Positions 1 through 9,211 are shown, counted from the stretch's first letter. The stretch is DNA of 64,000 bases from Mesorhizobium tianshanense (GCF_007830515.1 NZ_VLKT01000001.1:62001-126000); one strand, 5' to 3'. Numbers and translations: made by a program. Notes: generated from the letters alone by a model not told the origin.

Positions 1-186
1 CCGAAATTCCAGGATGTCATCCCCGAGACCAACTGGATGTTCCCGGCCGGCAAGACCGACAAGCCGCTCAATCCTGCCTTCGACAAGCTCGTCAAGCCGA
101 CCAAGACCTTGCTGTTCAGCCCCGAAGAGGTCGCCGCCAACCGCAAGGCCTGGGTCGACGAATGGCTGTCGGTGATGAGCAAGTAG
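1..186 (+). CDS. thiB: Thiamine ABC transporter substrate-binding protein, C-terminal end (partial)
   Basis: Frame 1 is open from the window edge to a TAG at 184-186, giving the last 61 residues of a protein whose 5' part is outside the window. The end ([11 protein letters not shown] near the start of the fragment, then a Trp-rich [10 protein letters not shown] tail) resembles the C-terminus of periplasmic thiamine-binding proteins. The identification leans on the two genes that follow, a ThiP-like double permease and a ThiQ-like ATPase, which in Rhizobiales sit directly after thiB. The protein would bind thiamine in the periplasm and hand it to ThiP. A repeat-filled gap of 258 bases separates it from thiP. 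Confidence 0.7.
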   Translation, partial: PKFQDVIPETNWMFPAGKTDKPLNPAFDKLVKPTKTLLFSPEEVAANRKAWVDEWLSVMSK

Positions 187-218
187 AACTTTAGATTTCC
201 GCATGGTGTTCGCTCCAC

Positions 219-380
219 GCCACCCCCCTCTGGCCTGCCGGCCATCTCCCCCGCAAGGGGGGAGATCGGCAGCTTCGCCGCCCCGCTCATTCCTGTCACG
301 GTGGAGATTGGCGACGGCGGGCGAGTGCGCCATCTCCCCCCTTGCGGGGGAGATGGCCGGCAGGCCAGAGGGGGGTGGGC
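219..380. repeat. Long inverted repeat between thiB and thiP
   Basis: Two arms of about 48 bases, 219-266 and 332-380, are near-perfect reverse complements. Each arm also carries its own internal hairpin (ATCTCCCCC then GCAA then GGGGGGAGAT). The roughly 65-base centre is unrelated sequence. Transcribed through thiBPQ, the pair could fold into a very stable cruciform. This looks like a mobile intergenic palindrome of the kind common in Mesorhizobium genomes. No gene is convincing inside it; reading frames crossing it are low-complexity Arg/Pro/Gly-rich. Confidence 0.85.
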
Positions 381-444
381 GGGAACTCGACCTCCGCCAA
401 GCATTTCCGTCATTCAACACTCGTCGCAGTGTTGGGTAACGCGA

Positions 445-2064
445 ATGCAGAGCCGCCATCCCGTCGACTCCCGCATCACCGCCGGCACCATCGCGCTTGC
501 GGCAATAGCGCTGCTGATCGGCGGAGCGTTCGCCGGGCTCATCCTTGAAGGCGCACGCGACCTGTCCGGCGCTGTGTCGGCCTTCGATCCCTATCTCTTC
601 CGAGTCGCCCGCTTCACGCTGTGGCAGGCTTTGCTGTCGACGCTACTTTCCGTCGTGCCGGCGCTGTTCGTCGCTCGGGCGCTGTCGCGGCATCCGCGCT
701 TCTTTGGCCGCGACCTGATCCTGCAGCTCTTCGCCGTGCCGCTGGCGCTGCCGGCCATCGTCGCGGCGCTCGGCATTCTGGCCCTTTATGGTCGTGCCGG
801 CTATTTCGCCGGCGTGCTCACCGCGATTGGTGGTCAAGGCTGGCCGGGCATATACGGCCTGTCCGGCATCCTCGTCGCCCATGTCTTCTTCAATCTGCCG
901 CTGGCCACACGGCTGTTCCTTGAAGCGCTGGGGACAGTGCCGGCCGACCAGTGGCGGTTGGCGAGCCAGCTCGGCATGGGCGCCAGGCCCGCCTTCCGGC
1001 TGATCGAATGGCCGACGCTGCGCACGGCACTGCCGGGGGTCGCCGGGCTCGTCTTCATGCTCTGCATCACGTCCTTTACTATCGTGCTGACGCTGGGCGG
1101 TGGGCCGCGCGCGACGACACTGGAGGTCGCCATCTACCAGGCGCTGCGTTTCGATTTCGATCCTGCCCGCGCGGTTACGCTGACGCTGTTGCAGATCGTG
1201 CTGACCTTCGTCGTGGTGCTGGCATTGATGCGACTCGGCGCCAACACCGTCGGTGACGCCAACCTGCCGGTGGCGCCGCGCCGGTATCTTTCGCCAGGCA
1301 TCGCCGAGACCGTGCTGAACGCCGCATTGATCGTTCTGGCATTGCTGTTCGTCGCCGGGCCGATGGCGGCCACGGTGACGTCAGGCCTTGGTGCCGATCT
1401 CGGCCGGCTGGCGGGCGAGAGCGCGGTGCGGCAAGCGACGCTGACCAGCGCCGTGCTCGCCTCGCTGGCGGCGCTGCTTTCGGTGGCGCTGTCGCTGTCG
1501 CTCGTCATGGCACGGCGGGCGCTGGCCTTGAACCGTCGCGTCGGCGCCAAGACGCTGCTCGAACACGCCACCGATACCGGCGCCGGCTTCGTGCTCGTCG
1601 TGCCACCCATCGTCATCGGCGCCGGTTGGTTTCTGCTCCTGCGCGCTGTCAGCGACGTCTTTGCCATCGCCCCTGTCATGGTCGTCACCGTCAATGCGGT
1701 GATGGCGATGCCGTTTGCCATCCGCGTCATCCGCCCCGGCTATGATGCGGCGAGCGAACGCCATGAACGGCTCTGTCTGCTGCTTGGCATTACGGGGTGG
1801 AACCGGTTCCGGCTGGTCGACTGGCCGTCGCTGCGGCGGCCGCTCGCCACCGGTTTCGCCTTTGCCATGGCGCTGTCGCTCGGCGATCTCGGCGTCATTG
1901 CCCTGTTCGGCAGCGACTCCCTGCAGACACTGCCTTATCTCCTGCTGGCGCGTATGGGCAGCTATCGCACGCTGGACGCCGCAGGTCTGGCGTTGCTGCT
2001 CGGCCTGGTCTGTCTCGCGCTTGTCCTGGCCGCGAACTGGCTGGGACGGGGGGAGAAATCATGA
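445..2064 (+). CDS. thiP: Thiamine ABC transporter permease ThiP
   Basis: A 539-residue membrane protein with the duplicated binding-protein-dependent permease architecture. The first half (about 20-270) and second half (about 300-530) each have several hydrophobic helices and an EAA-type loop (near [19 protein letters not shown] and [17 protein letters not shown]). Such fused permeases of about 540 residues form the channel of the ThiBPQ importer in the inner membrane. The frame is open upstream to 301, but that part runs through the palindromic repeat, so the ATG at 445 is preferred even though its ribosome site is weak. The stop overlaps the start of thiQ (ATGA), implying translational coupling. 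Confidence 0.9.
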   Translation: MQSRHPVDSRITAGTIALAAIALLIGGAFAGLILEGARDLSGAVSAFDPYLFRVARFTLWQALLSTLLSVVPALFVARALSRHPRFFGRDLILQLFAVPLALPAIVAALGILALYGRAGYFAGVLTAIGGQGWPGIYGLSGILVAHVFFNLPLATRLFLEALGTVPADQWRLASQLGMGARPAFRLIEWPTLRTALPGVAGLVFMLCITSFTIVLTLGGGPRATTLEVAIYQALRFDFDPARAVTLTLLQIVLTFVVVLALMRLGANTVGDANLPVAPRRYLSPGIAETVLNAALIVLALLFVAGPMAATVTSGLGADLGRLAGESAVRQATLTSAVLASLAALLSVALSLSLVMARRALALNRRVGAKTLLEHATDTGAGFVLVVPPIVIGAGWFLLLRAVSDVFAIAPVMVVTVNAVMAMPFAIRVIRPGYDAASERHERLCLLLGITGWNRFRLVDWPSLRRPLATGFAFAMALSLGDLGVIALFGSDSLQTLPYLLLARMGSYRTLDAAGLALLLGLVCLALVLAANWLGRGEKS

Positions 2065-2834
2065 CGCACAACAGCGCGGAAAACGGTACGGCCGTGCGGC
2101 TGGAAAAGGTTTCGTTCAGCTATGGCGAAGCGCCGTTCTTATTCGATGTCGAGTTCGCCGCTTCGAAGATCACGGCCATCATGGGGCCGAGCGGCTCGGG
2201 AAAATCGACGCTGCTCAATCTGGTGGCCGGCTTCGAGACACCGCGATCGGGCCGCGTGCTGATCGGCGGCGCCGATGTCGGCGCCACGCCACCCTCGGCG
2301 CGGCCGGTGTCGATGGTGTTCCAGGAGAATAATCTCTTTGCCCATCTTTCGGTCGAACGAAATGTCGGGCTCGGCCGCTCGCCGTCGCTCAGGCTGACAG
2401 ACGCCGACCATGCTGCAGTCGCTGGGGCGCTCAAGCGCGTCGGCCTTGCCGGCAAGGAACAGCGCCTGCCGCGCGAATTGTCCGGTGGCGAGCGGCAGCG
2501 TGTCGCGCTCGCCCGCGTCCTGGTGCGCGACCGGCCGGTGCTCTTGCTCGATGAGCCGTTCGCCTCGCTCGGACCGGCCCTGCGCGACGACATGCTCGAC
2601 CTGGTGGTCAGCGTCCATGCGGAGCGGCGCATGACGGTGCTGTTCGTCACGCACCAACCGGAAGATGCGCGCCGTATCGGCCAGGACATGGTGTTCCTGG
2701 ACAATGGCACGGTTGCCGCGACGGGTGCCGCGGCCGGTTTTTTCACCAAGGCTGGACCGGAAGCCTTCCGGCGCTATATCGGTGCAGGTCCGTTTGGCGC
2801 GGGATCACGAGATATTGCCCGGAAGCGGACATAA
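2061..2834 (+). CDS. thiQ: Thiamine ABC transporter ATP-binding protein ThiQ
   Basis: A 257-residue ABC ATPase with Walker [10 protein letters not shown], a Q-loop (VFQENNLF), signature LSGGERQR, Walker B LLLDEP and an H-loop in FVTHQPEDA. It energises thiamine uptake with ThiP and ThiB. The ATG at 2061 overlaps the thiP stop by four bases; the longer open frame upstream is only thiP read out of frame. Length fits the family (about 230-260). The assignment to thiamine rather than iron or putrescine comes from the double-length permease next door and is inferred. Confidence 0.88.
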   Translation: MTHNSAENGTAVRLEKVSFSYGEAPFLFDVEFAASKITAIMGPSGSGKSTLLNLVAGFETPRSGRVLIGGADVGATPPSARPVSMVFQENNLFAHLSVERNVGLGRSPSLRLTDADHAAVAGALKRVGLAGKEQRLPRELSGGERQRVALARVLVRDRPVLLLDEPFASLGPALRDDMLDLVVSVHAERRMTVLFVTHQPEDARRIGQDMVFLDNGTVAATGAAAGFFTKAGPEAFRRYIGAGPFGAGSRDIARKRT

Positions 2835-2960
2835 TTTACGGCCAAACCGGCTTCAGGCGATGCGGCGTTTGCTTGCCATGGTCAAAGTAGTGTGGCTAGG
2901 TCCTCCGATACTGGTCCGGCATAGGGTGTGATTTGCCACTACGGTGTCGCGCATGCTGGT

Positions 2961-3040
2961 GGCGCGAAGGACGCTGTGGCAGTTTGATTTTTGCGCATGA
3001 TCCTTTCTGAAAATCGATACCCGATTTTCGGGTCATGTGC
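2961..3040. repeat. Dispersed intergenic palindromic repeat, copy 1
   Basis: This stretch contains AAGGACGCTGTGGCA, a T-rich run, then GCGCATGATCC and an inverted partner ending GGTCATGTGC around a GAAAATCGAT/CGATTTTC core. The same order of blocks recurs near 45244, 45531 and 54502. It belongs to a rhizobial intergenic mosaic repeat family (RIME-like). It extends into the open frame of the next gene, so the N-terminal codons before about 3050 are probably repeat and not protein. The rest of 2835-3083 shows no gene. Confidence 0.75.
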
Positions 3041-3083
3041 TGAGACCCGAAAGGAAGCTATTCTGCCGACCGGCACCGACAGA

Positions 3084-4559
3084 GTGAGAAGGAATCCGCT
3101 GGCGCGCTTCCTCGCGCTGGCAGGCTTTGCCGTGGCACTGGCAAGCTGCCAGATGTTCACGCCTCCGGACATTCAGGAATCCGGCTTCCAGCCTTCCAGC
3201 AAGCCGATCACGGTCGACAATGTCGCCGCCAACAGCAGGCTCGCCGAAATGGCGAAGGCGCAGCATCCGCGCATCCTCGCCACCTATGGCGGCGAATACT
3301 CCGACCCCAAGCTCGAGCGGATGGTCGCCAAGGTCGTCGGCCGCCTGACCGTGGTGTCGGCCAACCCGACCCAGACCTACCGCATCACGATCCTCAATTC
3401 GCCCAACGTCAACGCGTTCGCATTGCCGGGCGGCTATCTCTACATCACGCGCGGCCTGTTGGCGCTGGCCAACGATTCGGCCGAGCTCGCCGCTGTCATC
3501 GCGCACGAGATGGGTCACGTCACTGCAAACCACGGCCTGCAGCGCCAGCAATTGGAGGCCGAGGAAGGACTGGCGACCAAGGTCGTCTCCGACGTGCTCG
3601 GCGACAACCCGACCGCCAAGGCGGCACTGATCCGCGGCAAGCTGCGGCTTGCCCAGTTCTCGCGCAATCAGGAACTGGAGGCCGACGGCATTGGCATCAA
3701 GTCGATCGGCGAGGCGGGCTTCGATCCCTTTGCCGCCGGCCGCTTCCTGCAGTCAATGTCGGCCTATACCGACTTCCGCTCGATCAGCGGCGCCACGGAC
3801 GCCAGCCTCGACTTCCTGGCGACGCACCCCAACACGCCGCAGCGCATCGAACTGGCGCAGCGCCACGCCCGCCAGTTCGGCGCGCCTGGCGTCGGCACGC
3901 GCGACCGTGACCCCTTTCTTGCCGGCATAGACGGCCTGCTTTACGGCGACACGCCGGAAGAAGGCTATGTGCGCGGCGAAACCTTCCTGCATCCGGGCCT
4001 CGGCGTGTCGTTTTCGGTGCCCGACGGTTTCATCATCGACAACTCGGCCGCGGCGGTGACGGCGACCGGGCCGGGCGATATGGCGATCCGCTTCGACGGC
4101 GTTTCGATCGACAAGAGCCGCTCGCTGACCGACTATATCCGCAGCGGCTGGGTGGCCGGTCTCGACGAGAGCAGCGTGCGTCAGGAGACGATCAACGGCA
4201 ACGAGGCGGCGACGGCGCATGCCAGCGCCGAGGGCTGGCAGTTCGACATCGCGGTGATCCGCGCCGGCGGCCAGGTCTACCGGCTGTTGACGGCGGCCCC
4301 TTCCGCCGCCACCTCGCTGGACGCGGTGGCGCGCTCGGTTAGCGGCTCCTTCCGCATCTTGAGCGCGGCCGAGAAAGCTGCACTGAAGCCGCTGCATATC
4401 CGCGTCGTCACGGTGCAGCCCGGACAGACCATGGGTTCGCTCGCCGCGCAGATGGTCGGCGTCGACCGCAAGCTCGACCTGTTCCGGGTGCTCAATGCGC
4501 TGTCGCCCGGCGCTGCCGTTTCGGCCGGCGACAAGGTCAAGATCATCACCGACAGATAG
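3084..4559 (+). CDS. M48 family metalloprotease, lipoprotein
   Basis: A 491-residue protein with a lipoprotein signal (hydrophobic stretch ending VALASC, Cys near 22), so it is likely anchored in the envelope. The zinc site HEMGH lies near 141-145, and the third ligand is expected in the conserved ELEAD segment (about 190-200). The C-terminal 60 residues (VQPGQTMGSLAAQ and GDKVKIITDR) look like a LysM-type fold. It resembles BepA/YfgC-like proteases that police outer-membrane protein assembly; that role is inferred. The GTG at 3084 is preferred because it gives a normal lipoprotein signal. The frame is open to an ATG at 2991, but that lies in a dispersed repeat. The stop abuts the convergent sigma factor stop. 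Confidence 0.82.
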   Translation: MRRNPLARFLALAGFAVALASCQMFTPPDIQESGFQPSSKPITVDNVAANSRLAEMAKAQHPRILATYGGEYSDPKLERMVAKVVGRLTVVSANPTQTYRITILNSPNVNAFALPGGYLYITRGLLALANDSAELAAVIAHEMGHVTANHGLQRQQLEAEEGLATKVVSDVLGDNPTAKAALIRGKLRLAQFSRNQELEADGIGIKSIGEAGFDPFAAGRFLQSMSAYTDFRSISGATDASLDFLATHPNTPQRIELAQRHARQFGAPGVGTRDRDPFLAGIDGLLYGDTPEEGYVRGETFLHPGLGVSFSVPDGFIIDNSAAAVTATGPGDMAIRFDGVSIDKSRSLTDYIRSGWVAGLDESSVRQETINGNEAATAHASAEGWQFDIAVIRAGGQVYRLLTAAPSAATSLDAVARSVSGSFRILSAAEKAALKPLHIRVVTVQPGQTMGSLAAQMVGVDRKLDLFRVLNALSPGAAVSAGDKVKIITDR

Positions 4560-5423
4560 CTAGGCGGCTGTCGCCAGAAACTCTGGGTTCTGCTTCACCA
4601 GCGCTATCTTGAGCTTTTCCATGGCGCGTGCCTCGATCTGGCGGACACGCTCCTTCGATATGCCGAGCGCCTCGCCGAGCGCTTCGAGCGTCGCGCCCTC
4701 GTCGCTCAGCCGGCGCTCCTCGATGATCCTGAGCTCGCGGGCATTGAGCGCGCCGAGCGCCGCTTTCAGCCAGAGAGAACGGCGTTCGACATCGATCGTG
4801 TCACCCACGACTTCGTCCGGCAAAGGATCGTCTGAAATGAGGAAATCCATCCGCTCGGTGGCGCCCGCATCGTCGGCGAGCGGCTGGTTGAGAGAGCTGT
4901 CTGGAGCCGAGAGGCGGGAATCCATCATCGCCACGTCGGCCTCGGAGACACCGAGCGCCACCGACACCTCGCGGTAGAGCGAGGTGTTCGAGATCGGCTC
5001 GGTGCCGTTCGCCAAGCGGGCGCGCAGGCGCCGCAAATTGAAGAACAGCGCCTTTTGCGCCGAGCTGGTGCCGCCGCGGACGATCGACCAGTTGCGCAGG
5101 ATGTAATCCTGCATCGAGGCGCGAATCCACCACGTCGCGTAGGTCGAAAACCGGACCTCGCGCTCCGGTTCGAAACGGGCCGCCGCCTCAAGCAGGCCGA
5201 CATGGCCTTCCTGGACCAGGTCGCCCAGGGGCAGGCCGTAGTGGCGGAACTTCGAGGCCATGGAAATGACCAGCCGCATATGCGCCATGGCGATTTGGTG
5301 CAGCGCCTGCTGGTCGTTGTCTTTCTTCCAGCGCAGCGCGAGAAGATGCTCCTCGTCGCGTTCGAGATAGGGGGCTTTCATCGCCGCACGGATCATGGTT
5401 CGCCCTGCCGTATCTTCCATCAT
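4560..5423 (-). CDS. rpoH: RNA polymerase sigma-32 factor (RpoH2-type)
   Basis: A 287-residue sigma-70 superfamily protein. Region 2 contains GDLVQEGHVGLLEAA and FSTYATWWIRASMQDYI (about 70-115), followed by the RpoH-type QKALFFNLRRLR segment. Region 4 ends with a helix-turn-helix (LGISKERVRQIEARAMEKL, about 255-275). These are diagnostic of sigma-32. Rhizobia usually carry two or more rpoH paralogs; the neighbourhood suggests RpoH2, often tied to oxidative or general stress, but the paralog call is inferred. The start could be either of two adjacent Met codons. Transcribed towards the M48 gene with no base between the two stops. Confidence 0.9.
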   Translation of the reverse strand: MMEDTAGRTMIRAAMKAPYLERDEEHLLALRWKKDNDQQALHQIAMAHMRLVISMASKFRHYGLPLGDLVQEGHVGLLEAAARFEPEREVRFSTYATWWIRASMQDYILRNWSIVRGGTSSAQKALFFNLRRLRARLANGTEPISNTSLYREVSVALGVSEADVAMMDSRLSAPDSSLNQPLADDAGATERMDFLISDDPLPDEVVGDTIDVERRSLWLKAALGALNARELRIIEERRLSDEGATLEALGEALGISKERVRQIEARAMEKLKIALVKQNPEFLATAA

Positions 5424-5754
5424 GCCGCGCTCCTATTCCGGGCGTTGTGGTGCGATCGCTCGACCCTGAGCTGGCATCGTGGTTGAATTGGCGACGCCGC
5501 GCCCTACAACAGCCAAGAACGTGCCACGCGGGGGAATGGTTCCGCTGGCGATGTCGCGTGGAGCGCACCGTCGGAAAGCCCGTTGCGACGTTCTGCTAGG
5601 CGGCCAATTGGCGCAATTCTGCATATCGTTGAGAATGAGATTTCGAAAGCGTCTCGTTTTTGAAATCTGGTTCCTTATTTTACTGACCTGCATCTGTCAG
5701 TTTCCAGCGCTCACAAATGCGCCGTATACCGGCCAAGGACGGGATCACAGAAAA
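5424..5754. other. Intergenic region with small inverted repeats upstream of the ABC importer
   Basis: These 331 bases hold the divergent promoters of the sigma-32 gene and the binding-protein gene. Two short perfect inverted repeats are visible: AGATTTC (5638-5644) with GAAATCT (5662-5668), and ACTGAC (5682-5687) with GTCAGT (5696-5701). They sit 55-120 bases before the ATG at 5755 in locally AT-rich sequence and may be operator or leader hairpins. A reading frame in phase with the downstream gene crosses this region, but its translation is not protein-like. Confidence 0.45.
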
Positions 5755-6528
5755 ATGAAATGGCTCAAATCGCTTATTGTCGCTGGAACACTGCAGGTTC
5801 TGGCCGTTACATCAGGCCACGCTGGCGCCAATCTCGATCAGATCAAGCAGGCCGGCGTCTTCAAGATCGGCACGGAAGGCACCTATGCCCCCTTCACCTA
5901 TCATGATGCCGGGGGCGCTTTGGTCGGCTTCGATGTCGAGATCGCCCAGGCGATCGCCAAGCGCCTCGGCGTCAAGGTCGAGTTCCTCGAAGGCAAATGG
6001 GATGGGCTGATCGCCGGCCTCGACGCCAAGCGCTATGACGCCGTCATCAACCAGGTCGGCATCACCGAGGCGCGCAAGGCCAAATATGATTTCTCCGATC
6101 CCTACATCGCTTCAAAGGCGGTGCTGATCGTTCGCGGCGACAATACCGACATCAAGAGCTTTGCCGACCTCAAGGGCAAGAAGGCGGCGCAGTCGCTGAC
6201 CTCGAATTTCGGCAAGCTCGCCGAGACAAACGGCGCCGAGCTCGTCGGCACCGATGGTTTCGACCAGTCGATCCAGCTGCTTCTGACCGGCCGCGCCGAC
6301 GCCACCATCAACGACAGCCTGTCCTTCCTCGACTTCAAGAAGCACAAGCCCGACGCCAATGTGAAGATCGCCGCGCAGGAAGAAAACGCCGACTATTCCG
6401 GCGTCATCGTGCGCAAGGGCGATCCGGAACTGGTCGCCGCCATCAACCAGGCGCTGGCCGACATCAAGGCCGACGGCACCTACCAGAAGATCGCCGACAC
6501 CTATTTCGGCCAGGACGTTTCGAAGTAA
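5755..6528 (+). CDS. Amino acid (cystine-like) ABC transporter substrate-binding protein
   Basis: A 257-residue periplasmic binding protein with an N-terminal signal (hydrophobic 7-20, cleavage probably near SGHAGA). The body follows the polar amino-acid SBP family: GTEGTYAPFTYHD, a KWDGLIAGLDAKRYDAVINQVGI-type stretch near the middle of lobe 1, and a DGTYQKIADTYFGQD tail. The wording is closest to the cystine-binding FliY/TcyJ branch (KWDG, VINQV, RKxKYDFS), so cystine or a related sulfur amino acid is a reasonable guess. The ATG at 5755 is chosen because it gives a clean signal peptide. Permease and ATPase genes follow. Confidence 0.85.
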   Translation: MKWLKSLIVAGTLQVLAVTSGHAGANLDQIKQAGVFKIGTEGTYAPFTYHDAGGALVGFDVEIAQAIAKRLGVKVEFLEGKWDGLIAGLDAKRYDAVINQVGITEARKAKYDFSDPYIASKAVLIVRGDNTDIKSFADLKGKKAAQSLTSNFGKLAETNGAELVGTDGFDQSIQLLLTGRADATINDSLSFLDFKKHKPDANVKIAAQEENADYSGVIVRKGDPELVAAINQALADIKADGTYQKIADTYFGQDVSK

Positions 6529-6561
6529 GCGCATTTCACGGGCCGGGCCGATTGCCGGCCT

Positions 6562-6592
6562 GCATGGCAAGTATACCCGCATGGCAAGTATA
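6562..6592 (+). repeat. Two tandem 14-base direct repeats
   Basis: GCATGGCAAGTATA occurs at 6562-6575 and again at 6579-6592, separated by CCC, so the period is 17 bases. It lies in the 175-base gap between the binding-protein and permease genes. It could be a local duplication or a paired protein site. Confidence 0.7.
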
Positions 6593-6703
6593 GCGGCGAG
6601 CCGCCTTTGACGGCCGCCGCTTTTCGCGTGATATGACGATCCTATGGTCGCGCCCCGATGCCGCCGGGCCGATTGGGGCGGCAATCTCGCAAGGAGGGTC
6701 TTC

Positions 6704-7384
6704 GTGCCGCACTGGCTGCAATTGATGCTGGACTCGTTGCCCACGCTGCTATGGGCGGCGCTGATCTTCACCGTGCCGCTGACGCTGCTGTCGTTCGCAT
6801 TCGGCCTCTTCGTAGGGCTGGTCGCGGCGCTTGTCCGGCTGTTCGGCCCGAAGCCGCTGGTCGCCGTGGTCCGCTTCTATGTCTGGATCTTCCGCGGCAC
6901 GCCGCTTCTGGTGCAGCTCTTCCTGATCTTCTATGGACTGCCTTCGGTCGGCATCCTGCTCGACGCTTTTTCAGCCGCGTTGATCGGCTTCACGCTCAAC
7001 ATCGGCGCCTATACATCGGAAATCATCCGCGCCGTCATAGGCTCGGTGCCGAAGGGGCAATGGGAGGCGGCCTATTCGATCGGCATGACCTGGAGCCAGG
7101 TGATGCGGCGAACCATCCTGCCGCAGGCCGGCCGCGTCGCGGTGCCGCCGCTGTCCAACACCTTCATCTCGCTGGTCAAGGACACGTCGCTGGCCGCCGC
7201 CATCACCGTGCCGGAAATGTTCCAGGCGGCACAGCGCATCGTTGCCACCACCTACGAGCCGCTGATCCTCTATATTGAGGCAGCAGCTCTCTACCTGGCG
7301 CTGAGCTCCGTGCTGTCGGCATTGCAGGCGCGCCTCGAAAAGCGGCTCAACCGCTATGGCGGCTTCCTGGAGGCGCGCTCATGA
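6704..7384 (+). CDS. Amino acid ABC transporter permease
   Basis: A 226-residue HisM/GlnP-type permease with about five hydrophobic segments, the RGTPLLVQLFLIFYGLP motif (about 65-80) and the EAA loop (GQWEAAYSIGMTWSQ, about 125-140). The start is the GTG at 6704, which has an excellent AAGGAGG ribosome site at 6691-6697; the frame continues upstream to 6644 without a better site. Forms the membrane channel for the cystine-like importer and overlaps the ATPase start by four bases. Confidence 0.88.
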   Translation: MPHWLQLMLDSLPTLLWAALIFTVPLTLLSFAFGLFVGLVAALVRLFGPKPLVAVVRFYVWIFRGTPLLVQLFLIFYGLPSVGILLDAFSAALIGFTLNIGAYTSEIIRAVIGSVPKGQWEAAYSIGMTWSQVMRRTILPQAGRVAVPPLSNTFISLVKDTSLAAAITVPEMFQAAQRIVATTYEPLILYIEAAALYLALSSVLSALQARLEKRLNRYGGFLEARS

Positions 7385-8154
7385 TCGGACTCACCGACAT
7401 CGAGAAGCGCTTCGGCGACAATCTTGTGCTGAAGGGCGTGACGGTCACCATCGAGGAGGGCAGCGTCACCGCCCTTGTCGGTCCCTCGGGCGGCGGGAAA
7501 AGCACGCTTCTGCGCTGCATCAACCTGCTCGAGATCCCGACTTCGGGCACAGTGCGCATCGGCGACGACACGCTCGAATTCCACCCCGGCGGTAAGGTTT
7601 CCGCCAAGGCCATCCAGCGCCTGCGGCTGCAGACCGGCATGGTGTTCCAGAATTTTCAGCTGTTTCCGCATCGCACCGCGATCGAGAATGTCATGGAGGG
7701 GCTGGTGACGGTGCTCAAATGGCCGGCCGGCCGGGCGCGCGAGCGGGCGCTCGTTCTGCTCGAAAAGGTCGGCATGGCGCACAAGGCCGATGCCTGGCCG
7801 GCGACGCTGTCAGGCGGCCAGCAGCAACGCGTGGCGATCGCCCGGGCGCTGGCGCCGTCGCCGAAAGTGCTGCTGTGCGACGAGCCGACCTCGGCGCTCG
7901 ACCCGGAACTGGCGCAGGAGGTGGTCGACGTGCTAAGCCAGCTCGCCAGGGAGGGCACCACCATGGTGATGGCGACGCATGACCTGCGCCTCGCCTCCAA
8001 GATCGCACAAGAAGTGGTATTCCTCGACGCCGGTAGCGTCGTTGAGAAAGGCCCAGCGGCTGTTTTGTTCAGCAATCCGGAGCGTCAGCGGACTAGGCGT
8101 TTTATCGCGACGCTGAAGCAAGAGGCCGAGAAGGGGGGCGGCGCAGAAGGGTAA
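7381..8154 (+). CDS. Amino acid ABC transporter ATP-binding protein
   Basis: A 257-residue ABC ATPase of the polar amino-acid family: Walker A GPSGGGKST (about 36-44), signature LSGGQQQR, Walker B LLCDEPTSALDPEL, H-loop MATHDL. It pairs with the permease just upstream (ATGA overlap) and the binding protein at 5755-6528. Length and motifs are normal. A strong intrinsic terminator follows. Confidence 0.9.
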   Translation: MIGLTDIEKRFGDNLVLKGVTVTIEEGSVTALVGPSGGGKSTLLRCINLLEIPTSGTVRIGDDTLEFHPGGKVSAKAIQRLRLQTGMVFQNFQLFPHRTAIENVMEGLVTVLKWPAGRARERALVLLEKVGMAHKADAWPATLSGGQQQRVAIARALAPSPKVLLCDEPTSALDPELAQEVVDVLSQLAREGTTMVMATHDLRLASKIAQEVVFLDAGSVVEKGPAAVLFSNPERQRTRRFIATLKQEAEKGGGAEG

Positions 8155-8208
8155 GATATACGCCTGTTCTGCCCGTCATGCACTTCATCAGATGATCGGC
8201 CCAAAACA

Positions 8209-8238
8209 AAAAAACCCGGCGCAAGGCCGGGTTTTTCC
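8209..8238. terminator. Bidirectional intrinsic terminator
   Basis: AAAAACCCGGC, loop GCAA, then GCCGGGTTTTT: a GC-rich stem flanked by A and T runs on both sides, between the convergent ABC ATPase and carD genes. It can serve transcripts from either strand. Confidence 0.9.
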
Positions 8239-8259
8239 AAATTCGGAGGCGAGAAGCGC

Positions 8260-8841
8260 TCAGGCCGCTTCTTCCTGCTCGGCTTCCTCGTTGTCGGCCT
8301 TGGCGCCGCGCTTCGGACCCTTATTGAGGTTCACCTCGATGAGGCGCACCGCTTCGGTTTCCGACATGCGGTTGACGGCCGCGATCTCGCGCGCCATGCG
8401 GTCGAGTGCCGCTTCGTAAAGCTGGCGCTCGGAATAGGACTGCTCCGGCTGGTTGTCGGCGCGGTAGAGGTCGCGCACAACTTCCGAGATCGAGATCAGG
8501 TCACCGGAATTGATCTTCGCATCATATTCCTGGGCGCGGCGCGACCACATGGTACGCTTGACGCGGGCGCGGCCCTGCACGACCTTCAGCGCGCGCTCCA
8601 CATAATCCTCTTCCGACAGCTTGCGCATGCCGATGGAGGTCGCCTTGGCGACCGGGACCTTCAGGCGCATCTTGTCCTTCTGGAAGTCGATGACGAACAG
8701 TTCCAGCTTGTGGCCCGCAACTTCCTGCTCGTCGATCGAGACGATCTGACCAACGCCATGCGCCGGATAGACGATGTACTCGCCGGTCTTGAAACCGTGA
8801 CGCGCTGCGCTGGACTTCTTCTGCGGGGTGATAGTTGCCAT
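8260..8841 (-). CDS. carD: CarD family transcriptional regulator
   Basis: A 193-residue protein. The N-terminal CarD_TRCF Tudor-like domain (GEYIVYPAHGVGQIVSID, about 20-40, through about 80) binds the RNA polymerase beta lobe. A helical DNA-binding half follows (about 85-165), and the tail is acidic (EEAEQEEAA). CarD proteins stabilise open complexes at rRNA and other promoters. The ATG at 8841 has AAGGAG 11 bases upstream; the frame's upstream Met at 8874 lacks such a site. It lies after fdxA on the same strand, separated by 370 bases. Confidence 0.9.
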   Translation of the reverse strand: MATITPQKKSSAARHGFKTGEYIVYPAHGVGQIVSIDEQEVAGHKLELFVIDFQKDKMRLKVPVAKATSIGMRKLSEEDYVERALKVVQGRARVKRTMWSRRAQEYDAKINSGDLISISEVVRDLYRADNQPEQSYSERQLYEAALDRMAREIAAVNRMSETEAVRLIEVNLNKGPKRGAKADNEEAEQEEAA

Positions 8842-9211
8842 TACGCCCTGAACTCCTTGTTGTTGCGCCGGCATGGCGGCGCCGGCTGAACTCGTGCGGT
8901 CGGGCTACCGACCGTTAGCCGCACAACAGACGAATCCATCCGGAAAAATCAGGACCGGCAAACCGCATAACAGCGACCGCCTGCCCCAGATCACTCTGGT
9001 CCGGATGAGAAATTCACCTTTCAGTGATTTGGGGCGTTTGCGCCATAAATCGACGTTGTGTCACCGGCATGTTTGGTTGATGTAGCACAAAAAGTCGGAA
9101 GAATCAAGGTTTTGCTGCATGCGCGAAGGCCATGCACCATCGCTGCCTGTCAAGGCAGTCAATGTGTCATGCTTGTTACGCAGCGTCAGGCCGGCTGAAC
9201 CGACATTGCAG
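8842..9211. other. carD upstream region
   Basis: No gene is convincing in these 370 bases. The part next to carD should hold its promoter. Near fdxA there is a short perfect hairpin, CTGCCT (9143-9148) with AGGCAG (9153-9158), which could end fdxA transcripts but lacks a T run. Confidence 0.4.

Noticed and set aside
5479..5754. N-terminal extension of the amino-acid binding protein
   Set aside because: It would precede the signal peptide and its translation is not protein-like.
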